Assembly (NCBI GenBank): GCA_045047105.1
Contig: JASFYQ010000059.1
Coordinates: 1 to 50,564 of the forward strand
Direction: 5' to 3'
DNA: 50,564 nt
Origin: JADGAU01 sp045047105
Lineage (GTDB): Bacteria > Pseudomonadota > Gammaproteobacteria > GRL18
Every line of letters begins with the position of its first letter. The first letter of the stretch is position 1. Of this stretch, positions 37,171-47,800 are shown one piece after another. The position numbers and the translations under genes were made by a program. The notes under the pieces are model-generated. The model saw only the letters and a list, made by a program, of their open reading frames with translations. It was not told the origin of the DNA and searched no databases.

Positions 37171-38402
37171 ATAAAGTTTTATTACACCCCAATTCACGTA
37201 GTAATAACCTTAACCGCTGGTTTATTGGTTATGGAGGAGGAGGGGTAAAAGCGGCAATAAAATCTCCCGATAAAATAATAGAGAAAATTGAGCAGGCAAA
37301 GTTACGTGGTTTAGGGGGCAGTGGTTTTCCCACCTATAAAAAATGGCAGTCAGTGCTGGAACAACAAGCCAGTCCAGATAAATATCTGATTTGTAATGGC
37401 AATGAAGATGAACCAGGAACCTTTAAGGATGCACTATTATTATCCGATACTCCGCATCAAGTTATTGAAGGAGCACTGATTGCGGCAATCGGCTGTCAGA
37501 TTAATAAAATTATTTTTTATATTAATCCAGAACAAAAAACATCTCTGGAAAGCATTCGCGCTGCTGTAAAACAATGGCAGCAAAGCGAATTATATGCAGC
37601 AGCTAAAAAAGCCATAGAAAAACCTTTAAGCATAGAAGTTATAGCAAGCTCGGGATACTATATCGGTGGTGAAGAAACTGCTGCGATTGCATCGGTGGAA
37701 GGTAACTTTCCTTTTCCCAGAGGTAAACCCCCTTATCCTGCTATAGCAGGAGTTTTTACCTGTCCAACTCTGATTAATAATATCGAAACACTGGCAAATG
37801 TCCCGCATATACTACGCAATAGTGTGGACTGGTATCACGATCTGGGAAAGGGCGGATCCACAGGCACTAAAATTTATTGTTTAAGTGGTGATGTATTACG
37901 TCCAGGTGTTTATGAATTGCCGATGGGTACCTCCTTATCGGAATTAATTTTTACTCATGGTGGCGGTATGTTGCTGGAGAAAAAATTAAAGGCAGTCTTT
38001 ACCGGTGGCGCTTCCAGTACCATTTTAACTCCCAAAGATTTAGATGTGGCATTGGATTTTGATTCGGTGCGAGAACGTGGTTCCAGCCTGGGAACAGGAG
38101 CAATGATTGTGGTCTCACATGGCACAGGTATTGTTAAACAGGTAACTGAATACGTAAATTTTTTTGCTCACTCATCTTGTGGGCAATGCCCTCCCTGTAA
38201 AACCGGCACATATTATATGTCGCTTTTATTAAATAAAATAGATACCGGGCAAGCAACCTCGGTGGATCTGGATTCGTTAATTAACCTATGTCGAATTCTG
38301 CCAGGCAGTGGGCGTTGCCATTTATTAGATGGAGCGGTCAACATTGTAGACAGTTCACTGAATCACTTTAAACAAGAATATCAAAGCAGTCTTAAGGGTT
38401 AG
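37167..38402 (+). CDS. NuoF-like NADH:flavin/iron-sulfur oxidoreductase subunit
   Basis: 411 residues. RGLGGSGFPTYKKW (NADH site) and ICNGNEDEPGTFKD (FMN site), the SLBB-like region, and the C-terminal [4Fe-4S] motif SSCGQCPPCKTG. NuoF/HydB-type proteins move electrons between NAD(H), FMN and Fe-S clusters. No NuoE partner is encoded nearby. Being sandwiched between the fumarate reductase genes and korAB, it probably links NADH to that complex. Confidence 0.88.
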   Translation: MNKVLLHPNSRSNNLNRWFIGYGGGGVKAAIKSPDKIIEKIEQAKLRGLGGSGFPTYKKWQSVLEQQASPDKYLICNGNEDEPGTFKDALLLSDTPHQVIEGALIAAIGCQINKIIFYINPEQKTSLESIRAAVKQWQQSELYAAAKKAIEKPLSIEVIASSGYYIGGEETAAIASVEGNFPFPRGKPPYPAIAGVFTCPTLINNIETLANVPHILRNSVDWYHDLGKGGSTGTKIYCLSGDVLRPGVYELPMGTSLSELIFTHGGGMLLEKKLKAVFTGGASSTILTPKDLDVALDFDSVRERGSSLGTGAMIVVSHGTGIVKQVTEYVNFFAHSSCGQCPPCKTGTYYMSLLLNKIDTGQATSVDLDSLINLCRILPGSGRCHLLDGAVNIVDSSLNHFKQEYQSSLKG

Positions 38403-38445
38403 CCGTTACAACAGCATTAAAAAATGAAGTAGGAATTTAAATATT

Positions 38446-40326
38446 ATGACTAATGAAGATAAAAAACCTCAGCAAATAAAAGAGCATATTGTTGAGATTG
38501 TCAGTGATTCAGGCGAAGGTGCGCAAAAATGTGGACAAACATTTGGTGCCATCGGTGGAAAAATGGGCAATGGTGTCTGGACAGTAGAAATTATCCCTGC
38601 TGAAATTCAACCACCAGCAAGAACCCCGGCAGGAGGAAGTGGTAATCGTATTCGGGTTGGCTCAAAAATCATGACCAATATGGGCGATGAAGCCGATCTG
38701 GTGGTCGGTTTTAATGAGCAGGTATTATATGCCCGCATTGCTAATGGGGCATATAAAAAAGGCACTATTGTTTTATTAGAAAATAAATGGGCAAGCGACC
38801 CACAGGAAAAAATTCGCAATGAATATGCCCTGGCAGTAAAGGAATTTAAAAAAAATGGCCTGATAGTACATGAACTGGCTCTGGAAGCAGAATGCCTTAA
38901 ACTGGTGGACAATGCCCGTAAGGGTAAAAATATGTTTGTATTAGGCATGTTATGTCGTATCTATAATCGAGATACTGGCCTGGGCTTGAAAGAAATACAT
39001 AATGCTTTTCACCGTAAAGGCGATAAAGTAGTCAAAATTAATCAGGATCTATTTAATGCAGGTTTTGATTTTGCCAAAGCTAGCCTGGATTATTATTTTG
39101 ATATTCCAGCCTATGAAGGCGCCTTAGACGAAGGCAAAAGTAAAATCATGGTTACCAATGGTAATACTGCTGTGGGTCTGGGAGTGATGGCAGCGGGCAT
39201 GGAGCTGGTTTCTATGTACCCTATAACACCCGCCACTTCGGCTTCGCATTATATTGCTGAAGTTTTTGATGGGGCAGGAGGTTTTGTCCACCAGGCAGAA
39301 GATGAAATTGCGGCTATTGGTTTTGCCATCGGTGCATCCTATGCGGGAAAAACTGCCTGTACTATTACCTCTGGCCCGGGTATGGCTTTAAAAACTGAAA
39401 TGATTGGTTTAGCGGTAATGAGTGAAATCCCGCTAGTGATTGTAGATGTGCAACGTGGCGGGCCTTCTACAGGTTTGCCTACCAAAGTAGAACAATCGGA
39501 TTTGCTTTCCTCTTTATATGGAATGCCAGGAGATGCTCCTAAAATTGTAATTGCAGCTGCTACCATTCCAGAATGTTTTGATTTTGTTATTATGGCCAGA
39601 AAACTTGCCGAAGAATTTAGGGTTCCGGTTATTTTGCTTACCGATGCAAACCTGGCCACAGGTGTTCAACCCTGGCCCAGACCAGAAATTCAAGAAGAGT
39701 GGCTTGCAGCTCCAGTGGATCAATCTCCCTGGGATAAAAATATTCCACCTTATGATTGGGACAAAGATACCGGGCTTTCACCCCGACCTATTCCAGGACA
39801 GCCTGATGGAATGTATGTGCTGACTGGACTGTCACATACACATCGCAGCAAAGTGGCTTACGATTCAGATACCAATCAAACCACTATGCAACATCGCAGC
39901 CGTAAAATTGCCGCCTTACAAAGCAGCTTAAAACCCCCCCTAGTTTATGGTGAGGAAAGTGCTGATATATTAGTAGTAGCCTGGGGTTCCACCATTGGTG
40001 CAATTGAAGAAGCGGTGGATAATTTACGTGCAGAGGGGCGCAGCATTGCTTCCTTGCATTTGCGTTTTATCTCACCTCTGGAACCTGGACTAAAGGAAAT
40101 TTTTAGTCATTACAAAAAAGTGATGACCATAGAAATTAATTATAGTGACGATCCCAATGCTCCACAAATTAATAGTGATAATAGGCGTTATGCACAACTG
40201 GCAAATGTATTACGTGCCCAGTTTGCCATAGACATTGACTGCTGGTCAGTGGTTTATGGACACCCCTTGCAACCTGGTATGCTGGTAGAAGAATTAAGAC
40301 AGCGTTTAGATACTATTAATAAATAA
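38446..40326 (+). CDS. korA: 2-oxoglutarate:ferredoxin oxidoreductase, fused gamma-alpha subunit (KorA)
   Basis: 626 residues. The N-terminal gamma domain (about 12-190; SDSGEGAQKCGQTFGAIG) is fused to the alpha domain (about 210-620; MYPITPATSASHYIAE, ITSGPGMALKTEMIGLAVMSEIPLV, DVQRGGPSTGLPTK). This is the common bacterial two-subunit Kor layout. With KorB it catalyses CoA-dependent oxidation of 2-oxoglutarate, or the reverse carboxylation of succinyl-CoA, with ferredoxin. The exact 2-oxoacid is inferred. Confidence 0.9.
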   Translation: MTNEDKKPQQIKEHIVEIVSDSGEGAQKCGQTFGAIGGKMGNGVWTVEIIPAEIQPPARTPAGGSGNRIRVGSKIMTNMGDEADLVVGFNEQVLYARIANGAYKKGTIVLLENKWASDPQEKIRNEYALAVKEFKKNGLIVHELALEAECLKLVDNARKGKNMFVLGMLCRIYNRDTGLGLKEIHNAFHRKGDKVVKINQDLFNAGFDFAKASLDYYFDIPAYEGALDEGKSKIMVTNGNTAVGLGVMAAGMELVSMYPITPATSASHYIAEVFDGAGGFVHQAEDEIAAIGFAIGASYAGKTACTITSGPGMALKTEMIGLAVMSEIPLVIVDVQRGGPSTGLPTKVEQSDLLSSLYGMPGDAPKIVIAAATIPECFDFVIMARKLAEEFRVPVILLTDANLATGVQPWPRPEIQEEWLAAPVDQSPWDKNIPPYDWDKDTGLSPRPIPGQPDGMYVLTGLSHTHRSKVAYDSDTNQTTMQHRSRKIAALQSSLKPPLVYGEESADILVVAWGSTIGAIEEAVDNLRAEGRSIASLHLRFISPLEPGLKEIFSHYKKVMTIEINYSDDPNAPQINSDNRRYAQLANVLRAQFAIDIDCWSVVYGHPLQPGMLVEELRQRLDTINK

Positions 40327-40341
40327 GAATAAGGAATTTTT

Positions 40342-41295
40342 ATGTTTGGACTTAAAGCAGATTGGTCTTTAGAAGTATTTGAGCGTTATTTTACCTTGGG
40401 TGATTATGCGGGGGGAGAAGTTCGCTGGTGTTCGGGCTGTGGTGATTTTGCCATATTAAATACCGTACACCGGGTTTTGCGTGATGCTCAGGTTGCACCT
40501 GAAAAAAGTGTTGCAGTATCTGGTATTGGCTGCTCCAGTCGTATGCCCCATTATATGGGCACTTATGGTTTTCATGGCTTACATGGCAGAGCCTTGCCTA
40601 TTGCTAATGGGGTAAAATCCCGCCGTCCCGATCTGGATGTGTGGGTTGCCACAGGAGATGGCGATTGTTTTTCCATTGGCGCCGGCCCCTGGTTACACGC
40701 CCTGCATTTAAATATGGATATGGTGGTATTAGTTTTTGATAATGCGATTTATGGCCTGACTAAAAAACAGACCTCTCCCACCACCCCACAGGGAACTATA
40801 ACCAATACTCATCCAGGTGGCTCCTTATTACCGCCATTAAATCCGCTGACTATTACCCTGGGCATTACTAATATATCCTTTGTTGCTCAGGTAGTGGACT
40901 GGAACCCTCCGATGTTATACGAAACAATTAAGGCCGCCCATCAACATCGTGGCACCAGTTTTGTTCGTGTATTGCAACGTTGCCCGGTTTTTTCCGAAGG
41001 TTTTTCAAAACCACTACAGGACAATCCTTCTGGTTTTACCCTGTTAGAACATGAGAATGGAATAACTATTGATGATAGTGTCAGAGGTATTTTTGGCAAT
41101 ATAGTTGAGCACGATCCCAATGATTGGTTAGGGGCAATGAAATATGCCCGTGATGAAGAAAATATTCCTCTTGGTTTGCTCTACCACAATCCGGATGCCA
41201 TAGTTTATGAAGACTTATCTAGCCAGAGTATGGGAAAAACCAATGATGAAAAAATAGCTGCACTAAATGCCGCTTTTGATAAGTTCTCAATCTAG
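40342..41295 (+). CDS. korB: 2-oxoglutarate:ferredoxin oxidoreductase, beta subunit (KorB)
   Basis: 317 residues. W-C-S-G-C-G-D near the N-terminus, the thiamine pyrophosphate motif GDGDCFSIG...FDNAIYGLTKKQ intact, and V-S-G-I-G-C-S-S-R-M. Partner of KorA, 15 bp upstream. Contrast with the degenerate motif in the 1548-residue protein downstream. Confidence 0.92.
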   Translation: MFGLKADWSLEVFERYFTLGDYAGGEVRWCSGCGDFAILNTVHRVLRDAQVAPEKSVAVSGIGCSSRMPHYMGTYGFHGLHGRALPIANGVKSRRPDLDVWVATGDGDCFSIGAGPWLHALHLNMDMVVLVFDNAIYGLTKKQTSPTTPQGTITNTHPGGSLLPPLNPLTITLGITNISFVAQVVDWNPPMLYETIKAAHQHRGTSFVRVLQRCPVFSEGFSKPLQDNPSGFTLLEHENGITIDDSVRGIFGNIVEHDPNDWLGAMKYARDEENIPLGLLYHNPDAIVYEDLSSQSMGKTNDEKIAALNAAFDKFSI

Positions 41296-41321
41296 TTGTG
41301 AATATAATTGAGTAAGTTGTA

Positions 41322-43838
41322 ATGACAGAAAACAGTAATAGACAATATCTACCCACTTTTCCAACGGTAGTTAAAGACAGTGAAAACAGCCAGAAGCTGA
41401 TGCATGCTTTGCGTCACTTCCATCTGGGAAATCCCCGCATTTGTGAACAATTAGAGCCATTAGATAAAAGCTTTTTACCCGCAATGCTTGGAGCCTATAG
41501 AGACACCTCGCAACTACGTTATGACTATCCTCTGTATTTAAGCTCCAAAATACCTGTCAGTGATGGCAATAACAATATAAACAACACAAACAAAGAAAGT
41601 GATTTAGCTCAGTCAATAAGCCTCTATCTAAAAGAAACTATTGAGAGTTTTGCTAGAACGCCTGATAGTGCGCGAATTTTAAAAGATAATCTGGCCTGGA
41701 TAGAGCGCTCTTTAAGAGTCAGCACTAAAAAAACTGAGGGGCCTACTCTGCTTGTTCCACTTTTATCACAAAGCTGTGAGGAACTGCTGCAGCATTTACA
41801 ATTAGATAAAGAAAACCAACAACGCCTACTCCTGGATATTAAACAGCTATTAGCTGCAATACCCAAAGAGGCTTTAATACTGGGTTATGGACGCTTCCCT
41901 GCACTGCACTTATTAATGCATTTAATTACACATCAGGTGATCCCTAAACTGTCCCAGTTTAAAACAGATAGCCAGCAATATATAAAACAGCTAAGTGTTT
42001 TATTGGCGGTGGACGATAGCAAACAAAGCCAGGCTTCTTCTGCTGCTGCATTAAAATCCAATATTGGCTCCAAGCAGTTTTTTAATACCGAATCCTTATC
42101 TAAAATAGTTAAACATTCGCAAGGCTCAATCAATATGTCTCTACGCAGGCGTAAGCGTATTGAAGATGCTTTGGCGGTATTACAGGCATTTAAAGAAAAA
42201 CAGACGCTGATTCATATTGTGCATAGTCATGAAATGGCAAATGAAGACTTTATTAATAAAAATGTTTCTTTCACTAATGAACACCATAGTGACCCCTGTT
42301 TAAAAGCTACAGAAGTTTTTGATCAGCAGGCTCAGGAGCTGGCACAGGTATTTGCAGCTGCACGTATAGCTAAATTAGAAATAGCCAATAGTTATAATGA
42401 GAATATTCATGATCCCTGGTTTAATAGCTTTAGCTGGGAAGCTTTTTCATCTGCGGAACTTATTTTAGTACCTTCGGTTATTGTTCTAGAATCGGCTAAT
42501 CGCCTTGCTAATGAAAGCATGGTTTCCTTTTCGCAATTGCTTAATTCCGGACGTCCAGTACATATTTTTGCTCGGGTGCAGGCTCACAATAATCCAGGAG
42601 CCAAAGAAAATGAAGACCCTTTTAAAAGCTATCGCAGTGAATTAGGGTATTTTGGTATTAGTCATCGTCAGGCGGTAGTTACCCAATGTTCAGCTGCACG
42701 TCATCAACACCTGTTAAAACACTATACCACCGCTCTTAATGCCACACGCACCAGTTTGCATCTGATCAGTGTAGGGCTGCGAGAAGTTGCTGAAGGTTGT
42801 ACCCAGGAGCAGGAGTTAGGTTTAAATGCCTGGCTGGTAGCAGGTGCAGCTCTGGAAGGACGGGCGCACCCATTTTTTATGGTTAACCCGGCGCAAGGAG
42901 ACTCTGCTGCCGATAGAATGGATTTTGCAGGCAATCCTCAGCCAGAAAAAGACTGGCCCAGCCAGATCTTTAATTTTATTGCTGAAGGGGGAGAGAGCAG
43001 TGAAATGCAGTTAAGTTTTACTTTTGCAGACTATGCCTTGCTTACTCCCAGACTTTATCACCACTTTACTTTAATTTCACCACAATGTGAGTCAGATGAT
43101 TTATTAGTAGTTGCAGATTATCTTAGCCTTCCAGAAGAGCAGGTGGATCACCTGGTACCTTATATATTAGCAGTGAATAAACACAATGAATTGTATAAAT
43201 TAGCCGTTTCCAGAGCTTTAATCCATGCCTGTAGAGATCGCTTAAATTTTTGGCATACTTTGCAAGAAATGGCCGGTGTGAGCAGCCGATATCTTGAACA
43301 GGCGGAGTTACGTATTCAAAGTGAAGCAGATAATCAAATTGCAATTAAACTGGGTCTGGCAGAGGCTCAGTTTAAAGCAGAATTAGAGCGGGTAAAAACA
43401 CAGGCCGCCGCCGAAGTTATGAGCCGTTTAACCGATATTTTATTAGGTATGGATTTATCTTCCACAAATAGCAGCTATCAATCGCTTCCTGCTTCAGCAG
43501 CAGATCCAACTTCACTAACTGCTTCAACAACTGCAGACCCAGCAGAAAAAAAGCAACAGCAGGCGGCAGAAGAACCACAGCAAGAAAGTTTTGATGATGC
43601 CTGGATAGATAGTCCACTATGTACCACTTGTAATGACTGTACCGATATGAACCCGTTGATGTTTGTTTATAATGATACCAATCAGGCCATTATTGCAGAT
43701 CTTGGTGCAGGAACGTATAAGCAAATGGTTGAAGCAGCAGAAATTTGTCCATCCAAATGTATTCATCCAGGAAAACCCTGGGATAAAAGTGAAGACAATC
43801 TGGATGATCTAACTGAACGTGCAGTTGCGTTTAATTAA
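41322..43838 (+). CDS. Unassigned 838-residue iron-sulfur protein with PFOR-beta-like C-terminal half
   Basis: No clear family for the first 400 residues, which are helix-rich. From about 400 the sequence resembles the last part of a PFOR beta domain (HRQAVVTQCSAARHQHLLKH, then HPFFMVNPAQGD). The LNFWHTLQEMAGVSSRYLEQ region near 641 is homologous by eye to QHLWRCLQELAGIVTPFTDL in the 1548-residue protein. A Ser/Ala/Gln-rich linker (about 710-755) leads to a C-terminal cluster site: C767, C770, C773 and CPSKC (C809, C813). It is embedded in the Kor operon (26 bp after korB, 8 bp before the RnfB-like gene). Probably an electron-transfer subunit. Confidence 0.75.
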   Translation: MTENSNRQYLPTFPTVVKDSENSQKLMHALRHFHLGNPRICEQLEPLDKSFLPAMLGAYRDTSQLRYDYPLYLSSKIPVSDGNNNINNTNKESDLAQSISLYLKETIESFARTPDSARILKDNLAWIERSLRVSTKKTEGPTLLVPLLSQSCEELLQHLQLDKENQQRLLLDIKQLLAAIPKEALILGYGRFPALHLLMHLITHQVIPKLSQFKTDSQQYIKQLSVLLAVDDSKQSQASSAAALKSNIGSKQFFNTESLSKIVKHSQGSINMSLRRRKRIEDALAVLQAFKEKQTLIHIVHSHEMANEDFINKNVSFTNEHHSDPCLKATEVFDQQAQELAQVFAAARIAKLEIANSYNENIHDPWFNSFSWEAFSSAELILVPSVIVLESANRLANESMVSFSQLLNSGRPVHIFARVQAHNNPGAKENEDPFKSYRSELGYFGISHRQAVVTQCSAARHQHLLKHYTTALNATRTSLHLISVGLREVAEGCTQEQELGLNAWLVAGAALEGRAHPFFMVNPAQGDSAADRMDFAGNPQPEKDWPSQIFNFIAEGGESSEMQLSFTFADYALLTPRLYHHFTLISPQCESDDLLVVADYLSLPEEQVDHLVPYILAVNKHNELYKLAVSRALIHACRDRLNFWHTLQEMAGVSSRYLEQAELRIQSEADNQIAIKLGLAEAQFKAELERVKTQAAAEVMSRLTDILLGMDLSSTNSSYQSLPASAADPTSLTASTTADPAEKKQQQAAEEPQQESFDDAWIDSPLCTTCNDCTDMNPLMFVYNDTNQAIIADLGAGTYKQMVEAAEICPSKCIHPGKPWDKSEDNLDDLTERAVAFN

Positions 43839-43846
43839 ATCCTGCC

Positions 43847-44788
43847 ATGAACTTACTGGACATAATTACCGCACCTGCAATTATGAGTGGTCTGGGGCTA
43901 TTATTTGGGGTAATTCTGGCCGTTGCTTATCACTATCTAAAAGTAGAGGAAGATCCGCGTATAGTTACAACTGAAGAATTATTACCTGGCACTAATTGTG
44001 GAGCCTGTGGTGAACCGGGCTGTTTACCCTTTGCCATAAAACTGGTGGCAGATGAGGTAAAACCCAGCGCTTGTACTGTAGCATCAGAAGACCAGATAGA
44101 TAATATCTCCGAATTTTTAGGCGTAGATGCAGGTGAGTTAGAAAAACGTGTCGCTCGATTAAAATGTGCCGGGGGAAAAGCCCAGGCTTTTCAAATTGCA
44201 GAATATCAGGGTTTTGAAGGTTGCAGGGCAGCAGCCGTTATCTCTGGCGGTGGCAAAGGCTGCTCATGGGGCTGTCTGGGTTTGGGCGATTGTGAAGTAG
44301 CCTGTAGTTTTGATGTGATCCATATGAACGATAATGGCCTGCCTGTTGTAGATGTAGATAATTGTACTGCCTGCTCTGATTGTGTGGATATCTGTCCTAA
44401 AAATTTATTTGAATTAAAATCACTTTCGGAAAAACTATATGTTCAATGTAATATTCCATTAGCAGGCGATGCCGTAAATGCCTTATGCAGTGTAGGCTGT
44501 GACGGCTGTGAAAAATGTGTAGCAGATGCCCCCGAAGGTTTAATGAAAATGGTTAATGGTTTGCCCCTTATTGATTACAAAAAAGTTGACTATAAAAAGC
44601 TTGATTATAAAAGAGTTGACTACAAAAAGCCTGATTATAAAAAAGCAAAATCCAAAGCAAGGATTAAACTTAGCAATAAACCCATGCAACGCTGCCCAAC
44701 AAATGCCATACAGTGGTTAGAAGGGGATCAATTTAGTCAGCAGCAAAGCCATAAAGATCGTTACTCTCAGAATATAGAAAGAGTATAG
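43847..44788 (+). CDS. RnfB-like membrane-anchored polyferredoxin
   Basis: 313 residues. N-terminal transmembrane helix (about 10-30) followed by the RnfB-type Fe-S domain NCGACGEPGC...C, a second Cys-rich region (CRAAA...CSWGCLGLGDCEVAC), a ferredoxin-type motif CTACSDCVDICP, and CSVGCDGCEKC. Near the C-terminus five copies of D-Y-K-(K/R)-x lie at 243-267 before a last CP pair. It would anchor the complex to the inner membrane and route electrons. There are no other Rnf subunits in the operon, so it is not a standard Rnf complex. Confidence 0.85.
   Translation: MNLLDIITAPAIMSGLGLLFGVILAVAYHYLKVEEDPRIVTTEELLPGTNCGACGEPGCLPFAIKLVADEVKPSACTVASEDQIDNISEFLGVDAGELEKRVARLKCAGGKAQAFQIAEYQGFEGCRAAAVISGGGKGCSWGCLGLGDCEVACSFDVIHMNDNGLPVVDVDNCTACSDCVDICPKNLFELKSLSEKLYVQCNIPLAGDAVNALCSVGCDGCEKCVADAPEGLMKMVNGLPLIDYKKVDYKKLDYKRVDYKKPDYKKAKSKARIKLSNKPMQRCPTNAIQWLEGDQFSQQQSHKDRYSQNIERV
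44573..44647 (+). repeat. 15-bp coding repeat, five copies (D-Y-K-K-x)
   Basis: Five consecutive 15-bp units inside the RnfB-like gene, each encoding D-Y-K-(K/R)-(V/L/V/P/A). Synonymous differences (GAT/GAC, TAC/TAT) alternate between neighbouring copies. The product is a strongly charged, flexible linker between the Fe-S domains and the C-terminus. Confidence 0.95.
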
Positions 44789-44806
44789 AAAAGTATAAAA
44801 ACTATT

Positions 44807-47800
44807 ATGATAAAATTTAATCAAACCGCTATTCGCTTATATCTTAAACTTTTTGGCAGCCCAGAGCAGGCAGGCCAATTAGCCTATGGTATAGAAACAG
44901 TACTGGATGGCAATACTGCTATTGCCGTAACCGAAGCCTGTATTACCGAGGTTGCTGTTTTAGGAGGGGGCTTTTCAGAACCGCTTGCCGCTCTGGCCTG
45001 GTTATCGGAGCAACAGCGGGTAAGCAGTAATTTATTTGACCAAAAGCTCAGTGTTCAACATGCAGATTCACCTCGTGGTGCCTTAGCTATTGCAATGGGC
45101 ATAACTATGTCTGGTCATCGTAGTACGGTTTTTCTAAATGCCCAGGATTTAGCCAGTTGTCAGGATTTATTGCATCTGGCCGTAGGCAGGCAATTAGCAC
45201 TGGTCATTCATTTAGATAACCAGCTGCTTGGCAGCCAGGGCAATAATAGTAGCAGTGGCCATGAAGTTTTACATCAGATTATGGACAGTGGCTGTATGGT
45301 TTTATTTGCCGCTAATGTACAACAGGCAGTTGATTTTAGCCTTATTGCCAGACAAGTAGCCGAGCTAAGCCTAAAACCGGTTATTGTAGTTATGGACGGA
45401 GCAGAAACGGCATTATCTGTGCAGGATGTTCGCCTGCCCAGTCGTGAGCTGGTATTGCAGTTTATTGGTGCTGCGAATGAGAAAATAAGCAGCCCATCTA
45501 TAGCACAAAAACAATTGTTTTTAGAATCCCGCTGCCGCTTACAGAGCTGGTTTGATCTGGATACCCCGGTATTACAAGGAGCAATGCTTGATGCTGAAAT
45601 CGCTGCTTTAGGTCATAGTGCCAGGCAGGTATATTTTGATCCCCTGGTGCAGCAGCAGTTTGAAAAAAGCACAAAAATTTATGCTAAATTAACCGGCAGG
45701 AACTACCAAAGCGTCTCTGGTTTTGGTTTAAAAAAGGCGGACATTATTTTTATCGCCCAGGGCAGTGCTATTGAAACACTTAAAAGCCTGAGCAATTATT
45801 TATTAGCCGCAGAAAAAATACAGTTAGGTGTAATTGCATTACATAGCCTGCGTCCATTTGATTCTGAGTTATTAATCAAGTTATTAGCAAAGGCTAAGGA
45901 TGTTATTGTACTGGATAGAAGTGATCTGCCACTGGCCGATGATGCGCCCTTAATACGTGAAATTCGTGCCAGTATACAAAAGAATAATCAGCTCAAACAA
46001 TCACAGCCAATCCAGCCTTATCTGCATTCCATTATTTATGGACTGGGTGGGACAGCACTGAATATTGCTGATCTGGTACAACTCTGTTTACAGCTAAAAG
46101 CATTAAACAAGAGCCATAATGGTTTAGCCGGACGTTATTTAGGCATACATTTTAATAGTGAAAAAAATACCAGCAATCACCCCAAATATCAGGTGATGTT
46201 AGATGTTTTATTACGTTATTACCCACAAATCAGTGAACTGGGCATTAATGCCAAAGATAAAACCCTGGATTTATTTAGCCACCCTTCAAATAAAAATGTA
46301 GAAAAACCACTTAATCTAGCGCTTAGCCATTTAGGAGAAAACACTAATTATGCTTCTATAATGGATCTGGCTGGATTTTTACATTCACTAACAGGCAATT
46401 ATATCCGCAGTATAATAGGCTCTCCCTGGCAACAGTGGCGCACACGCCAAATAGATTATTTGCAGCAATCAGCGCAAGCTTATGCTTTGGGTAGTTCGGC
46501 TCTGGTAGATTATTTTATTGTTATAGAAGCAGATATTGGGAGCTTATTATCGGCCTGTCACAATTTAAACTCTTATGGTAGTCTGTTATTTAGCAGTACT
46601 TCTCGGCTTTATAAAAAACTGTCAGCAACGGAGCTTTCACAATGGTTGTCTTGCCTGGATTTAATTAAAACTAAAAAGCTTGGCTTGTATCAGGTAGAGC
46701 TGGATCAAAGTGAAACAGCTTATTTAGCAGAGCAGCAGTCCTGGGAAAAAATATGTGGCATATTGCTGGCACTACTTAAAGAAAACCATAATTTAAATCT
46801 AAAAAGCCGCAAGATCGTAGCTATTCGCCAAAGTTATTTAGCAACATTATTAGCAGGGCATAGTTCTCAGCAAAATGCGGATCAAGAGGCTGTGTTAGCC
46901 GATGTTTTTAAGCAGGCAATGGAAAACTGTTCTGCTCTGGATAGACCTTCTTTATTATTAAATACCAGCCGTATAACAAGCAATAAGCAATCTCAGCAAA
47001 TCACAGCTAAAAAAATTGATAATTTTGCTCAGGTCGCTGATGGTTATGATAGTCTGCCACGTTTTTGCGATCAGCTGGATAGTTTATCCACTTTACAATC
47101 AGGCCAGGCAACAGCTTTATGTGCCGATCCTTTCCTTGCTAGTGCTATAGTTCCACCATTAACTGCAAGTTTTAACGATCTCAGCCAAATTTCAACTCAG
47201 GCTATTCCAGTATTTAATGCTGTAGACTGTACTGCCTGTGGAGCATGTTGGGCTAATTGTCCAGACAGTGCTATTGCAACTATTGCTATCAGTCCTAAGG
47301 CTTTAATTGATAGTGCTATAAATAATACCGGTGCAGATGCATTACGTTCGGTAACACCCAGGCTGGCAGCACAAATTGCTAAACAGTGTAGAACGCAGGC
47401 TGTAACTGATGCAGAGGAAAGTAAACAAAAACCCGGCACGGCAGGAGAATTATTAAGCGCTGCATTTGACTGGTTAAAGGAAAAAGCAGGATTTGATGCA
47501 CAGCGTATGCAAGCTATTAGTGCAGATTTTAATAAAGTACTAATAGCAATTGCTGACTTTCCTATAGTTATCAGTGATGGCTTTTTTTACTCACAGGAAA
47601 AACAACAAAATGGCAGTGGTGAACTTTTTAGTCTGGTTATTAATCCGCAAAGCTGTAAATCCTGCGGCCTCTGTATTGCGCTTTGTGAAACGCAGGCATT
47701 GGCATATAAACAAACAGCCGAGCAGACAGATCCTGTACTATTGTGGGAAATGTGGCAGCAAACTCCAGATACCTTGTCCACTACTATTGAGCGTATTAAT

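Noticed and set aside
44573..44647. FLAG-tag-like sequence or cloning artefact
   Set aside because: The repeat is in frame, varies synonymously and is followed by native coding sequence to a natural stop; the resemblance to D-Y-K-D is superficial.
43847..44788. Complete Rnf complex
   Set aside because: Only an RnfB-like protein is present; RnfA, C, D, E and G are absent, so the protein serves another complex.
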